A DNA stretch of 64,000 nt from Bacteroidota bacterium (GCA_023415495.1 JAEZKK010000020.1:1-64000); one strand, 5' to 3'. Shown: positions 45,672 through 54,549, counted from the first letter of the stretch. Translations and numbers: made by a program. Notes: generated by a model from the letters alone, not told the origin.

Positions 45672-46880
45672 TTATAGATTGGATATTTTTCTTCTTTGAA
45701 TTTCTTTGGAAATTAATTTTAATTCTCTTGAAGTTTGTCCCTTTATTGAGGAGTTTTCTTCAGCTCTTCTAAACAAATAAGGCATCATTGTTTTAACCTC
45801 TCCATAAGGAACGTATTTCACTACATTATAGCCTTTTTCAGCAAGATTATTAGAGATATGGTCGCTCATGCCGTATAGTTGAGAAAAGTAAATAGAGGGG
45901 TGTTTTTTGTCAATATTTCTTTCTTCAATTAGTTTTGCAAGCAATAGCGAACTTTCTTCGTTATGTGTTGCAACCATAAAATCTATACTCTCTACATTAT
46001 CGATTAAGTATTCGATTGCTAAATTAAAATCTCTATCTGTTGATTCTTTGTCTTTTTGAATAGGAGAGGGGTAGTTCATTTCTTGGGCTCTCTTTCTTTC
46101 TATTTCCATATATGCCCCTCTTACAATTTTCAATCCCAAACGAAAACCCTCTTCTTTTGCTAATTTATGGTGATTTTTTATTCTTTCAAGACTATCATGG
46201 CGATACATTTGATAGGTATTTTGAACAATAGCTTTTTCTTTATTATATATCCTCATATACTTTAAAACCAAATTATCCAACATTGGTTGAATCCAAGAAT
46301 GTTCAGCATCTACAAGTATTGGGATTCCAAACTCATATCCTTTTTCAAAAATAGTTTTTACCCTATTTTCTACTCTTTCAAATTCTTTTTCCTCCTCTGG
46401 GCTAAGAGTTTCGTTATTACTCACTTTTACAAATAAATCAAACCTTCCCAAGCCAGTAATCTTAAAAACGCTGAAAGGAATATTATTATTCTTATATGCA
46501 AATTCAATTGTTTTGATAACTTCGTTTAGTGTATTATCGAAAAAATCTTCTTCCTCTTCTCCCTCTGCAGCATAATCTAAGATAGTGCCAATATTTCTCT
46601 TCTTAAGACTTTCTATCGACTTAGCTGTATCATTAATATTCCTTCCCCCAACAAAGTATTTATAGATAGTATTTCTAATAATACCTTCAATAGGAAGATG
46701 AATTGAAAAAGCAAATCTTACTAATACCTTCCCAAGACTTACCATAAAAGGATTATTCATAACTTTAAAAAGGAGATATGCCTCTTTTAACTCGTTCTTA
46801 GTTCTATTTCTAAATGAGATTTCTGAATTATTGAAATCTAATATTTCTTGATTTATATTTGTAGTTGTATTCATTTCCAT
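45672..46880 (-). CDS. Proline dehydrogenase
   Basis: A 402-residue FAD-linked TIM-barrel enzyme that oxidises proline to 1-pyrroline-5-carboxylate. Typical regions are TILDYAAEGEEEEDFFDNTL, DAEHSWIQPMLDNL, EGFRLGLKIVRGAYMEIERKRA, and VKYVPYGEVKTMMPYLFRRAEEN, the last holding the Arg residues that bind the proline carboxylate. It is monofunctional, without the P5C dehydrogenase domain. The frame has Met codons at positions 1 and 3; either may be used. The nearby arcA suggests amino-acid fermentation. Confidence 0.92.
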   Translation of the reverse strand: MEMNTTTNINQEILDFNNSEISFRNRTKNELKEAYLLFKVMNNPFMVSLGKVLVRFAFSIHLPIEGIIRNTIYKYFVGGRNINDTAKSIESLKKRNIGTILDYAAEGEEEEDFFDNTLNEVIKTIEFAYKNNNIPFSVFKITGLGRFDLFVKVSNNETLSPEEEKEFERVENRVKTIFEKGYEFGIPILVDAEHSWIQPMLDNLVLKYMRIYNKEKAIVQNTYQMYRHDSLERIKNHHKLAKEEGFRLGLKIVRGAYMEIERKRAQEMNYPSPIQKDKESTDRDFNLAIEYLIDNVESIDFMVATHNEESSLLLAKLIEERNIDKKHPSIYFSQLYGMSDHISNNLAEKGYNVVKYVPYGEVKTMMPYLFRRAEENSSIKGQTSRELKLISKEIQRRKISNL

Positions 46881-46903
46881 GCAATTTTAGGTAATTATTT
46901 TGG

Positions 46904-46911
46904 CAAAATTA
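46904..46911 (-). promoter_or_regulatory. -7 box of the proline dehydrogenase gene (TAATTTTG, minus strand)
   Basis: CAAAATTA on the plus strand, 24 bp upstream of the start at 46880. Confidence 0.65.
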
Positions 46912-46956
46912 AAAAAGTTTATTTGATTAATCGTGAAATTCTTGTATCAAAAAATT

Positions 46957-48642
46957 CTATAAAGGTATAGAATTTATTAGTTGACGTGTATATTGAGTTT
47001 GAGGATTATTATAAATACTGTCTGCCTCAGCCTCTTCCACAATATTCCCCTTTTGCATAACAATGATTCTATCACTCATATATTTTACAACAGAAAGGTC
47101 GTGGGATATGAAAATGCAGGTAAATCCAAAGTCTCTTTTTAAATCGTTAATTAGGTTTAAAACCTGAGCTTGCACAGAAACATCCAAAGCAGAAACCGAT
47201 TCATCACAGATTATTATTTCAGGATCTAATGCCAATGCTCTTGCAATACCTATTCTCTGACGTTGACCCCCTGAAAACTCATGTGGATATCTATTATAAT
47301 GACTTCTTTCAAGCCCCACTTTTTCTAATAGCTCCATTACTCTTTCTTTTCTCTTTTCATTATTTTCATAAAGTGAATTAACTATCATTGGCTCTTGAAT
47401 AGCATGACCAATAGTGATTTTTGAATTAAGCGAGGAATAAGGGTCTTGGAATATAATCTGAATTTTCTTTCTGTATTCTCTCATTTTGTTTTTGCTTAAT
47501 TCCAAAAGATTTACACCAAATAGCTCGACCTTTCCACTTTTGGCATCAATTAAATTCAGAATTCCTCTCCCAACAGTTGTTTTACCACATCCACTTTCTC
47601 CAACAAGCCCAAGAGTTTCTCCCTTAAATACATCGAAACTTACGTTATTTACTGCTTTTACAGATTTTCGAATCCTCCCAAATATGGTTTTCTTGGTAAT
47701 AAACTCAATATCCAAAGAATCAACCCTTAGAATTGGAGCTTGACTATAAATTTCTTTATGAATTAATTCTCTTTCCTTTTCTGTAATAATTTCTAAATCC
47801 TTTTTCTCTTCCTTTAGAAAATCATTCACAGTTAATAATCTCTTAGGTCTGATATCAATAGGAGGTCTGCAAGCTATTAAACCTTGGGTATATGGGTGGT
47901 TGGGTTTATTGAATATATCTTTAGCTAAGCCCTGCTCCACAATCTCTCCCTTATAAAGCACTGCAACCCTATTGGCAATTTGTTTAATTACTCCAAGGTC
48001 GTGAGTGATAAATAAAATCCCAATATTATATTTATTCTGAATGGATTTAAGTAGGTCTAATATTGTTTTTTGAACAGTTACATCCAAAGCTGTTGTAGGT
48101 TCATCTGCAATAAGCAAATCAGGATTGCAGCTAATAGCCATTGCAATCATTACTCTTTGTTTTTGCCCTCCAGAAAGCTCGTGAGGATAGGCACGAAATG
48201 CTCGTTCAATATCCGGTAACTTTACCTCTTGAAATAATTCTAATACCCTTTTTTTAGCCTCTTTCTTGCTTATTGAATTATTATGAATAATCATCTCCAT
48301 AACCTGATTGCCACAACGCACAACAGGGTTTAATGCAGTCATAGGTTCTTGGAAAATCATTGCAATCTTTTTCCCTCTAAGCTTTCTATGCTCTTTATTT
48401 GTTATATTACATAGATCAATATTATTAAATAGAATAGAACCTGAGAGGATTTTTGATTTTCTCTCAGGTAAAAGCCCCATAATTGCTAAAGAAGAAACGC
48501 TTTTCCCAGAACCACTCTCACCCACAAGCCCGAGAATTTCGCCCTTATCTATGCTAAAGCTAATATTCTTAACAACTTTATTCCAAGAGTCTTCTCTTTC
48601 AAAACCTATACTTAAATCTTTTATTTCAATAAGATTATTCAT
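46957..48642 (-). CDS. ABC transporter ATPase with two nucleotide-binding domains (Dpp/Opp/GsiA type)
   Basis: A 561-residue ATPase made of two complete domains fused in tandem, as DppD and DppF joined (GsiA layout). Domain 1 has Walker A GESGSGKS, signature LSGGQKQR and Walker B LLIADEPTTALD. Domain 2 has GESGCGKT, FSGGQRQR and IIICDESVSALD. An oligopeptide-type C-terminal segment (NHPYTQGL, NPQTQYTRQL) follows each. It energises uptake of peptides, nickel or similar solutes, but no permease or binding-protein gene is next to it, so the partners must lie elsewhere. Confidence 0.93.
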   Translation of the reverse strand: MNNLIEIKDLSIGFEREDSWNKVVKNISFSIDKGEILGLVGESGSGKSVSSLAIMGLLPERKSKILSGSILFNNIDLCNITNKEHRKLRGKKIAMIFQEPMTALNPVVRCGNQVMEMIIHNNSISKKEAKKRVLELFQEVKLPDIERAFRAYPHELSGGQKQRVMIAMAISCNPDLLIADEPTTALDVTVQKTILDLLKSIQNKYNIGILFITHDLGVIKQIANRVAVLYKGEIVEQGLAKDIFNKPNHPYTQGLIACRPPIDIRPKRLLTVNDFLKEEKKDLEIITEKERELIHKEIYSQAPILRVDSLDIEFITKKTIFGRIRKSVKAVNNVSFDVFKGETLGLVGESGCGKTTVGRGILNLIDAKSGKVELFGVNLLELSKNKMREYRKKIQIIFQDPYSSLNSKITIGHAIQEPMIVNSLYENNEKRKERVMELLEKVGLERSHYNRYPHEFSGGQRQRIGIARALALDPEIIICDESVSALDVSVQAQVLNLINDLKRDFGFTCIFISHDLSVVKYMSDRIIVMQKGNIVEEAEADSIYNNPQTQYTRQLINSIPL

Positions 48643-48656
48643 AATGCAAATCTAAG

Positions 48657-48664
48657 CATAAAAT
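48657..48664 (-). promoter_or_regulatory. -7 box of the ABC ATPase gene (TAGATTTG, minus strand)
   Basis: CAAATCTA on the plus strand, 15 bp upstream of the start at 48642. Only 22 bp separate it from the divergent AbgT box. Confidence 0.55.
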
Positions 48665-48686
48665 TCATTATATCTATTATTTTGCA

Positions 48687-48694
48687 TATTTTTG
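48687..48694 (+). promoter_or_regulatory. -7 box of the AbgT gene (TATTTTTG)
   Basis: A TAnnTTTG box 65 bp before the AbgT ATG, divergent from the ABC ATPase promoter. A CGCC-TTTT-GGCG mini-hairpin (48698-48709) followed by TTTT would sit at the very start of the transcript. Confidence 0.6.
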
Positions 48695-48758
48695 CACCGC
48701 CTTTTGGCGTTTTGAGTATTATAATTTAATTGATTGTGTAAATAAAAAATGTGAATTA

Positions 48759-50264
48759 ATGAAGAAAAGAAGATTTAATGTGCTTGGTTACGTCGAAAAG
48801 GTGGGTAATGCTCTGCCTCATCCCGCTGCATTATTTGGAATATTTGCCTTGTCAACACTAATACTATCTTTTATAGGATATTATTTTCAATGGGAGGGGA
48901 TAAACCCTGGAAATGGAGAAACAGTTAGGGTTGTGAATTTATTATCTCGTGATGGACTCCATAAGATATTACTCGAAATGGTTGATAGCTATACTGGGTT
49001 TGCGCCTTTGGGTATTGTTATGGTTGCTATGCTTGGAATTGGGATTGCTGAAAGTAGTGGATTGATTCGTTCATCTATTAATCTATTACTATTAAAAGCT
49101 CCAAAATATCTGATTACATTTATTATTGTACTAACAGGTATTCTTTCGAATATGGCTTCTGATTTAGGTTATATATTGATTATCCCTTTAGCTGGAGTGA
49201 TTTTCCATTCTTTAGGAAGACACCCGATTGCCGGTATGGCAGCAGCTTTTGCTGGGGTAAGTGGAGGTTTTAGTGCAAATTTATTTATTGGAACTATTGA
49301 CCCACTTTTGGCAGGTCTTTCAACCGAAGCTGCAAGAATATTAGATCCAGATTACTATGTAATGCCTACTGCTAATTATTATTTTATGGCTGTTTCCACA
49401 TTTTTAATAGCTGGTGTTGGCACTTGGATAACTAATGCAGTAGTTGAACCTCGTTTGGGAAAATACTCTGGAGATGTAAAACAAGAGGAGATAAAAACCT
49501 TAAGTAAAAAAGAGAGAAAAGGTTTGAAATGGGCTGGATTGGTTATGTTGTTTTTCTTAGGGTTAATTATTGCTGGACTTATTCCTGAGAATGGGATATT
49601 AAGGGCTGATGATAATTCAATTCTTCACTCTCCTGTATTAAAAGGTTTTATTGCAGTATTGTTTTTAGTAGCAGGATCTTGCGGTGTGGTTTATGGTTAT
49701 ATTAGTGGAACATTCACTAATCATAAGGATGTAGTAAATGGAATGAATACAAGCTATAAGAGTTTGATTTCATTCTTAGTATTAGTGTTTTTTGCTTCCC
49801 AATTTGTTGCATGGTTTAAGTGGAGTAATTTAGGTATATTGACTGCAGTAAAAGGTGCTGCCTTTTTACAAACTACCGATATGGGACTAATTCCTTTGGT
49901 TATTCTCTTTATAATTATTTCTGGGATAATTAATATGTTTATGGGTTCTGCTTCGGCAAAATGGGCAATTATGGGTCCTGTATTTATACCTATGTTTATG
50001 CTATTAGGATATTCTCCAGAATTATCTCAGGCAGTTTTTAGAATTGGGGATAGTGTTACAAATCTAATCTCTCCAATGATGAGTTTCTTTGCCTTGATTA
50101 TTGTTTATTTTGAAAAATATGACTCTAAATCAGGGATTGGTTCAATAATAGCTACAATGCTACCGTATTCCATTGCCTTTTTTGTAGCATGGACTTTATT
50201 GATAATTGTCTGGATATGGTTAGGACTTCCACTGGGTCCAGAGGCAGGGCTTTATTATAATTAA
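48759..50264 (+). CDS. AbgT-family transporter
   Basis: A 501-residue inner-membrane transporter of the AbgT family, with about 11 helices. It begins RFNVLGYVEKVGNALPHPAALF, has GIAESSGLIRSSINLLL, the re-entrant segment SNMASDLGYILIIPLAG, FAGVSGGFSANLFIGTIDPLLAG, and MGSASAKWAIMGPVFIPMFMLLG. Characterised members take up p-aminobenzoyl-glutamate (AbgT, MtrF) or export sulfonamides. The substrate here is open. Its stop overlaps that of the convergent permease gene by 3 bp. Confidence 0.92.
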   Translation: MKKRRFNVLGYVEKVGNALPHPAALFGIFALSTLILSFIGYYFQWEGINPGNGETVRVVNLLSRDGLHKILLEMVDSYTGFAPLGIVMVAMLGIGIAESSGLIRSSINLLLLKAPKYLITFIIVLTGILSNMASDLGYILIIPLAGVIFHSLGRHPIAGMAAAFAGVSGGFSANLFIGTIDPLLAGLSTEAARILDPDYYVMPTANYYFMAVSTFLIAGVGTWITNAVVEPRLGKYSGDVKQEEIKTLSKKERKGLKWAGLVMLFFLGLIIAGLIPENGILRADDNSILHSPVLKGFIAVLFLVAGSCGVVYGYISGTFTNHKDVVNGMNTSYKSLISFLVLVFFASQFVAWFKWSNLGILTAVKGAAFLQTTDMGLIPLVILFIIISGIINMFMGSASAKWAIMGPVFIPMFMLLGYSPELSQAVFRIGDSVTNLISPMMSFFALIIVYFEKYDSKSGIGSIIATMLPYSIAFFVAWTLLIIVWIWLGLPLGPEAGLYYN

Positions 50265-51601
50265 AGCCCTCCATAGATTAATCCCGAGATTGTTGCCATA
50301 ATAATTACGAGGATTACAAATACTATGGTTTTTTGAGTTCCCATAACTCCTCTAATTACTAACATATTTGGAAGAGAAAGAGAAGGGCCTGCTAATAATA
50401 ATGCAAGAGCTGGTCCTTTTCCCATTCCAGAGGCTAATAGTCCTTGAATAATTGGAACTTCAGTAAGTGTTGCAAAATACATAAATGCTCCAATAATACT
50501 TGCAAAGAAATTAGATAATAATGAATTTCCACCAACAGCCCATTCTACCCAAGTATTAGGGATTACTCCAGCAATTGATGTCTCTCCATGAGTTGAACCT
50601 AATAGGAAACCCGCTGTAATAACTCCTATTGCCAATAGTGGCATAATTTGTTTTGCAAATCCCCATGCCGACAGAGTCCACTCTTTATTATCCTCGTCTC
50701 TCTTATCATAAAGTGTAATAATACTTAGGGCAGCAATAGCTACAACCATTGGAATAAGAGGAATAAACACAGGATTAGTTACAAATATATTTGCAAGAAT
50801 TGCTGAAACTCCTACTGAAATTCCTGCTAATAACACCCATTGCCATTTAATTTTTAGTATTTTAATAAGATTATAAGCAAGCAAAAATCCTAAAGCTGAT
50901 GTTATATACCATTTATAAGTAAATATATAATACCAAAGACTATTTGTATCATCCTGAGCTGGGGAACCCCAATTAGCAAAAACTAAGATTGCAACAAGCG
51001 TAAAGAAATGTAAAGAGGTTTGGCTTATAGGACGTTTTTCTTCTCCCTTTGGGAAATTCATTTGCTCTTCTTTCTTAGCCTTTTCTTCTTTTCTATATAT
51101 AATACTCATAATTGAACCAATAATTATAGAGAAACTTATCGCTCCAATTGTCCTTGCAATACCCATCTCTATTCCAAGAATCCTTGCTGTTAGGATAATT
51201 GAAAGAATACTTATTGCAGGTCCTGAATAAAGAAATGCTATTGCAGGTCCTAAGCCAGCTCCTCGTTTGTAAATACTCGAGAATAAGGGGAGGATTGTAC
51301 AAGAACATACTGCAAGGATTGCTCCAGAAACGGATGCAACAGTATATGCTAACCATTTCTTTGCATTTGCTCCAAAGTATTTTAATACTGCTCCCTGACT
51401 TACAAATACAGAAATTACTCCGGCTATGAAAAAAGCTGGCAAAAGACAAAGTATTACATGCTCCTGTGCATACCATTTCGAAAGGTCGAGGGTTGCATCA
51501 ATTGCTGTTTTGAATACTTGATTATTTACCGGCAAAAAGAATACACCAGCAAAAACAATTATTATCCAAAACAGGATTTTGATTTCTTTTTTAGTTTCCA
51601 T
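50261..51601 (-). CDS. UPF0718/DUF318 permease, probable ArsP-like or metal(loid) efflux
   Basis: A 446-residue permease of the DUF318 family. Two inverted-topology halves are visible: AVCSCTILPLFSSIYKRGAGLGPAIAFLYSGPAI in the first and EVPIIQGLLASGMGKGPALALLLAGPSLSLPN in the second. The CSC triplet in a membrane helix is characteristic and could coordinate thiophilic ions. Relatives include the organoarsenical exporter ArsP and SO_0444-type metal transporters. It is the last gene of the ars-like operon, 4 bp after the small thioredoxin gene, so trivalent arsenic or methylarsenite efflux is the best guess. Confidence 0.85.
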   Translation of the reverse strand: METKKEIKILFWIIIVFAGVFFLPVNNQVFKTAIDATLDLSKWYAQEHVILCLLPAFFIAGVISVFVSQGAVLKYFGANAKKWLAYTVASVSGAILAVCSCTILPLFSSIYKRGAGLGPAIAFLYSGPAISILSIILTARILGIEMGIARTIGAISFSIIIGSIMSIIYRKEEKAKKEEQMNFPKGEEKRPISQTSLHFFTLVAILVFANWGSPAQDDTNSLWYYIFTYKWYITSALGFLLAYNLIKILKIKWQWVLLAGISVGVSAILANIFVTNPVFIPLIPMVVAIAALSIITLYDKRDEDNKEWTLSAWGFAKQIMPLLAIGVITAGFLLGSTHGETSIAGVIPNTWVEWAVGGNSLLSNFFASIIGAFMYFATLTEVPIIQGLLASGMGKGPALALLLAGPSLSLPNMLVIRGVMGTQKTIVFVILVIIMATISGLIYGGL

Positions 51602-51605
51602 TTTT

Positions 51606-51842
51606 TTATTTTATTCCAAGTATTTCTTTAACTTGTTTTTCATTAGGAACTTGACCTTTAAGCTTTACTACCTCGTCAACTACAATAGCAGGAGTTGAAA
51701 GGATATTATACTTCATAATTTCCATAATATCGTCGATTTTTATAACCTTGATATCCATTCCACTTTCATTTACTACTCTTTCTACAAGTGCTTGTGTAGT
51801 CTTACATTTTGCACATCCTGTGCCTAATACTTTTACTTCCAT
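51606..51842 (-). CDS. Small thioredoxin-fold redox protein (MTH895 family)
   Basis: A 78-residue glutaredoxin-like protein. KVLGTGCAKCKTT carries the CxxC redox pair, and ILSTPAIVVDEVVKLKGQVP includes the conserved cis-Pro. Such proteins are regularly encoded beside DUF318 permeases and may hand metal or reducing power to them. It is 14 bp downstream of the ArsG-like gene and 4 bp upstream of the permease. Confidence 0.9.
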   Translation of the reverse strand: MEVKVLGTGCAKCKTTQALVERVVNESGMDIKVIKIDDIMEIMKYNILSTPAIVVDEVVKLKGQVPNEKQVKEILGIK

Positions 51843-51856
51843 TTTTTATTTAGATT

Positions 51857-52561
51857 TTATATGTTAATAATTATATAATACGTTCCTACAATAATAAATA
51901 TTCCTGCAATTATGCGTTTAAACCATCTCTCGAAACTCTTCATCTTAGAATAGAATTTGCCGATATTCCCAATGCTATAAGCAATTAGCCATGCAATAAT
52001 AATTACTGGTAATCCTGTTGCTATGGAGAAAATTGGGGGGAGAAGCAGTCCAGAGGCAGAGGCTATAGTCATTGGAATTAATGCTCCGAAATACAATACT
52101 CCACTAAAAGGACAAAAAGCTAAGGCAAAGACTACTCCCAAAAGGAAGGAATTTAGGTAATTATTCTTTTTCTTATCCTCATTTACCTTTGGTTTGAACT
52201 TGTCAAAAAGAGGAATATTAAATTTAATAATATCCAACATTAATATTCCAATAATCAAAAGTCCAACTCCTAACCAAATACCTCCTAAGGATTGTAATAG
52301 TCTTGATACTTTGAACTGGCTTGCTCCAAAATAGAATATTACTCCAAGAGAAGTATAGCTAAACATACGACCTAAGGTATAGAATATTCCATTTAATAAT
52401 ACCTTAAGTTTATTATCTATATTCTTGCTAAGATATGCTGTTGCTGTAATATTTGTAGCAAGTGGGCAGGGACTTATTGCCGTCATTAAACCCAAAGCAA
52501 AGGCCGCAAGCAAGGGTAAATCATATCTATAAGCATCTACTAATTCTTGTAATAATTCCAT
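51857..52561 (-). CDS. DsbD/CcdA-like membrane protein, ArsG type
   Basis: A 234-residue membrane protein with about six helices. It contains paired Cys-Pro sites SPCPLATNITATAYL and AFCPFSGVLYFGALIP, as in CcdA/DsbD, which carry electrons across the membrane. In Bacteroides arsenic operons this type is called ArsG, and with ArsF it is proposed to act on organoarsenicals. Here it lies 29 bp downstream of the ArsF-like gene, supporting electron delivery to that protein. Confidence 0.85.
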   Translation of the reverse strand: MELLQELVDAYRYDLPLLAAFALGLMTAISPCPLATNITATAYLSKNIDNKLKVLLNGIFYTLGRMFSYTSLGVIFYFGASQFKVSRLLQSLGGIWLGVGLLIIGILMLDIIKFNIPLFDKFKPKVNEDKKKNNYLNSFLLGVVFALAFCPFSGVLYFGALIPMTIASASGLLLPPIFSIATGLPVIIIAWLIAYSIGNIGKFYSKMKSFERWFKRIIAGIFIIVGTYYIIINI

Positions 52562-52590
52562 ATCAATATTACTTTATACTTAATAAACAA

Positions 52591-53010
52591 TTAGTTTTTA
52601 TATCTATCTACTGTTTCGATAATGATTTTTTCCAATTCCTTAGGGCTGTTTACTGCCAGAGCAAAAGCTTGTTCTGTTAAATCTTCAGAGTTTTCTCCCT
52701 TTTCTATTATTAAAGCATTCCAGCTAACCTCATATTTTTCAACTAAGGCTTCGTTTTCTTTTTTGCTTGTGTTTACTTCGATAAATCTAACCTCGGTGTT
52801 TGGATAGGTTTTCTCAATAGTAGCCTTAGTTAAATCTTGAACTGCAATACAGGTCTTGCACCTTTGGTTGCCATGGAAATAATAAACATTTACTCCTGAG
52901 TTTTGCTCCTGAGTTATTTCCATATTCTCTTTCTCAGACTTTTTAGAGTCCTTATCTCCACATGATACTAATACAAGTAGAGAAAATGATAACAATACTA
53001 ATTTTTTCAT
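52591..53010 (-). CDS. Thioredoxin-like lipoprotein, ArsF type
   Basis: A 139-residue envelope lipoprotein with lipobox LLVLVSC (Cys17) and a thioredoxin-like fold starting VNVYYFHGNQRCKTCIAV (CxxC). NCBI names this type nitrophenyl compound nitroreductase subunit ArsF family. The experimental role is thinly supported. It likely accepts electrons from the ArsG-like membrane protein encoded next and passes them to a periplasmic target. It is 6 bp downstream of the regulator-reductase fusion. Confidence 0.82.
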   Translation of the reverse strand: MKKLVLLSFSLLVLVSCGDKDSKKSEKENMEITQEQNSGVNVYYFHGNQRCKTCIAVQDLTKATIEKTYPNTEVRFIEVNTSKKENEALVEKYEVSWNALIIEKGENSEDLTEQAFALAVNSPKELEKIIIETVDRYKN

Positions 53011-53016
53011 TTTAAT

Positions 53017-53751
53017 TTATAGGTTTTCTTTAACAAAGTTTTTTGAATACTCTTTAATCATATCCCTTACTCTTTGAAATTCCTGCATGATTTCTTCCTC
53101 GCTTCCTTTTGCTTTTGCTGGGTCAGGGAAATTATGGTGGAATTTCTTTGCCTTGGTTGGGAAATAGGGGCAGGTTTCCTTAGCATTATCGCATACAGTA
53201 ATTAGGAAATCGAACTCCATATCCATATACTCATTTATATTATTTGAGCTGTGAGAAGATATATCAATTCCATCCTCCATCATTGTTTTAATTGCTCTTG
53301 GATTTACTCCATGTGTTTCAACTCCCGCACTATAAACCTCCGTACCTAAGGGAGAGAAATTACGAATATAACCCTCTGCAATCTGGCTTCTACAACTATT
53401 ACCTGTACATATTATTAATACTCTTTTGTTCATATTACAATCTTCTTTATTATTTATTTCAGTAAAAACTGATTCAAACAATTGCTTTGCTTTTTGCCAA
53501 TTCTCTTGATTTATGCAGTATTTTATTGTTGGGGGAGTAAATGTGCCTTGAATTAATCCTGCATCCTTTAATTCTTTTAGATGTTGGCTAAGGGTGCTTT
53601 TTGCCACTGGCAATATCTCCGACATATCGCCATGATAGCAACAAGACTCCTTTGATAGCATTTCTAATATCTTCACCCTAATTGGATGACCTATAGCCTT
53701 TGCATATCTTGCAATTTGTTTTTCTCTAAGGGTTAAATCTACTTTACTCAT
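53017..53751 (-). CDS. ArsR-type repressor fused to arsenate reductase (ArsR-ArsC fusion)
   Basis: A 244-residue fusion. Residues 1-100 are an ArsR/SmtB winged helix (AKSTLSQHLKELKDAGLIQG) with Cys37-Cys38 before the recognition helix and Cys79 behind it, candidate arsenite ligands. Residues 108-244 are a low-molecular-weight phosphatase-type arsenate reductase: P-loop CTGNSCRS (Cys115 nucleophile, Cys120, Arg121), TVCDNAKETCP (Cys187, Cys194) and FPDPAKAKG. It would both sense arsenite and make it from arsenate. It heads the operon and should autoregulate through the operator at 53770. Confidence 0.92.
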   Translation of the reverse strand: MSKVDLTLREKQIARYAKAIGHPIRVKILEMLSKESCCYHGDMSEILPVAKSTLSQHLKELKDAGLIQGTFTPPTIKYCINQENWQKAKQLFESVFTEINNKEDCNMNKRVLIICTGNSCRSQIAEGYIRNFSPLGTEVYSAGVETHGVNPRAIKTMMEDGIDISSHSSNNINEYMDMEFDFLITVCDNAKETCPYFPTKAKKFHHNFPDPAKAKGSEEEIMQEFQRVRDMIKEYSKNFVKENL

Positions 53752-53769
53752 ATTGATTAATAATTTCAG

Positions 53770-53785
53770 TTCGCAAAATTACGAA
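53770..53785 (-). promoter_or_regulatory. Probable ars operon promoter and ArsR operator
   Basis: The minus-strand -7 box TAATTTTG (53774-53781) lies within an imperfect palindrome TTCGCAAAATTACGAA, 18 bp upstream of the fusion gene start. A dyad over the promoter core is the usual operator layout for ArsR repressors; binding is inferred. Confidence 0.6.
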
Positions 53786-54032
53786 TTAAAATTAAACCAC
53801 CAAATTTCTTAGAAAAAAAATCTTTACCCTTTACCTTTTCACTTATTACATTTAGTCTTAATTTTTCTAACTCTTAATTCTACGCCAATGGAATTAGATT
53901 CTGTTTTGAATCTTATTGTTTTTGTGTAATTATTTGATAATAAGGTAATCGACATAAGTAGTTTTGTAATATATTGGAAGTAAGACAATCGACACACTTA
54001 CACCCTCCTTAGTATAGTGAAAGTATGTAAGT

Positions 54033-54089
54033 AGTTTAATAGGTTCAGACTTGCACTAAGACAAGAGTACTTAGTGCCAAGTCTAAACC
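54033..54089. repeat. 57-bp stem-loop repeat, copy 1
   Basis: The repeat folds as GGTT, AGACTTG and CACTAAG paired with CTTAGTG, CAAGTCT and AACC: 18 base pairs with one C-A mismatch, one bulged C, and the loop ACAAGAGTA. It may be a structured RNA or a DNA element; the strand is not known. Confidence 0.85.
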
Positions 54090-54245
54090 TTTATTTATTA
54101 AAAAATCTATGAGAATATAACTATGATAATCAAGAGCTAATAACTACTTAATAGATTGGGCGTTACACCTAAGTCTTCGTATATATCAGAATATCAGTTT
54201 CCATACACTATTACACCCCTCTTAGAAGAGTGTAATGATGTAACA

Positions 54246-54302
54246 AGTTTAATAGGTTCAGACTTGCACTAAGACAAGAGTACTTAGTGCCAAGTCTAAA
54301 CC
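54246..54302. repeat. 57-bp stem-loop repeat, copy 2
   Basis: Identical over 57 bp to 54033-54089, offset by 213 bp. The preceding 35 bp are similar but not identical, so only the stem-loop is strictly kept. Confidence 0.85.
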
Positions 54303-54339
54303 CTGGATTATTAAAAATCTTAATGGGATTTAAAGTTTG

Positions 54340-54366
54340 TTGCAATTAGACAAGTTTGCTTAGTGC
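54340..54366. repeat. Decayed third copy of the stem-loop core
   Basis: Matches the central 27 bp of the repeat at 22 positions by eye. The outer stem is lost and two inner pairs are broken, so it looks older or relaxed. Confidence 0.6.
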
Positions 54367-54433
54367 AGAACTCTTCAACTATGTTGTTTAAATTTCTTTT
54401 GTATGGGGAATGTTTTGCGTAAAAGGTAAAAGA

Positions 54434-54471
54434 AAAACGCTAACCTTTTATTTGTTAAAGATTAGCGTTTT
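54434..54471 (-). terminator. Terminator of tRNA-Gln
   Basis: Stem AAAACGCTAA / TTAGCGTTTT with an inner CTTT/AAAG pairing. On the minus strand it ends in a T-rich tail 8 bp after the tRNA. Confidence 0.8.
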
Positions 54472-54478
54472 ATTTGTG

Positions 54479-54549
54479 TTATCCCGCCAGGACTCGAACC
54501 TGGAACGTATGAACCAAAATCACATGTGTTACCATTACACCACGGGACA
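54479..54549 (-). tRNA. tRNA-Gln (UUG anticodon)
   Basis: The minus strand folds as a cloverleaf of 71 bases. The acceptor stem is TGTCCCG / CGGGATA. The D-loop has TAATGGTAA, the anticodon stem TGTGA / TCATA encloses TTTTGGT giving anticodon TTG, and the T-arm is CCAGG-TTCGAGT-CCTGG. CCA is not encoded. A -7 box TATTTTTG (plus CAAAAATA, 54571-54578) is its likely promoter. Confidence 0.93.

Larger units (their letters stand above)
53786..54433. other. Intergenic region between ars operon and tRNA-Gln, with hairpin repeats
   Basis: About 650 bp without an ORF of note. It holds two 57-bp identical hairpin repeats (54033-54089, 54246-54302) and a decayed third copy (54340-54366). Two related flanking stretches (TTACACCC... 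before each repeat) suggest a larger duplicated unit of about 110 bp. Near 53871-53920 are GAATTAGATTC-like words without clear phasing. Confidence 0.6.

Noticed and set aside
51093..51476. 127-residue Cys-rich minus-strand ORF inside the permease gene
   Set aside because: An alternate frame of the permease; the permease frame has the family motifs and this one has none.
53871..53920. GAATTAGATTC-like words as a sixth phased array
   Set aside because: The words are fewer and the distances are not constant by eye, so the phasing claim is not supported.
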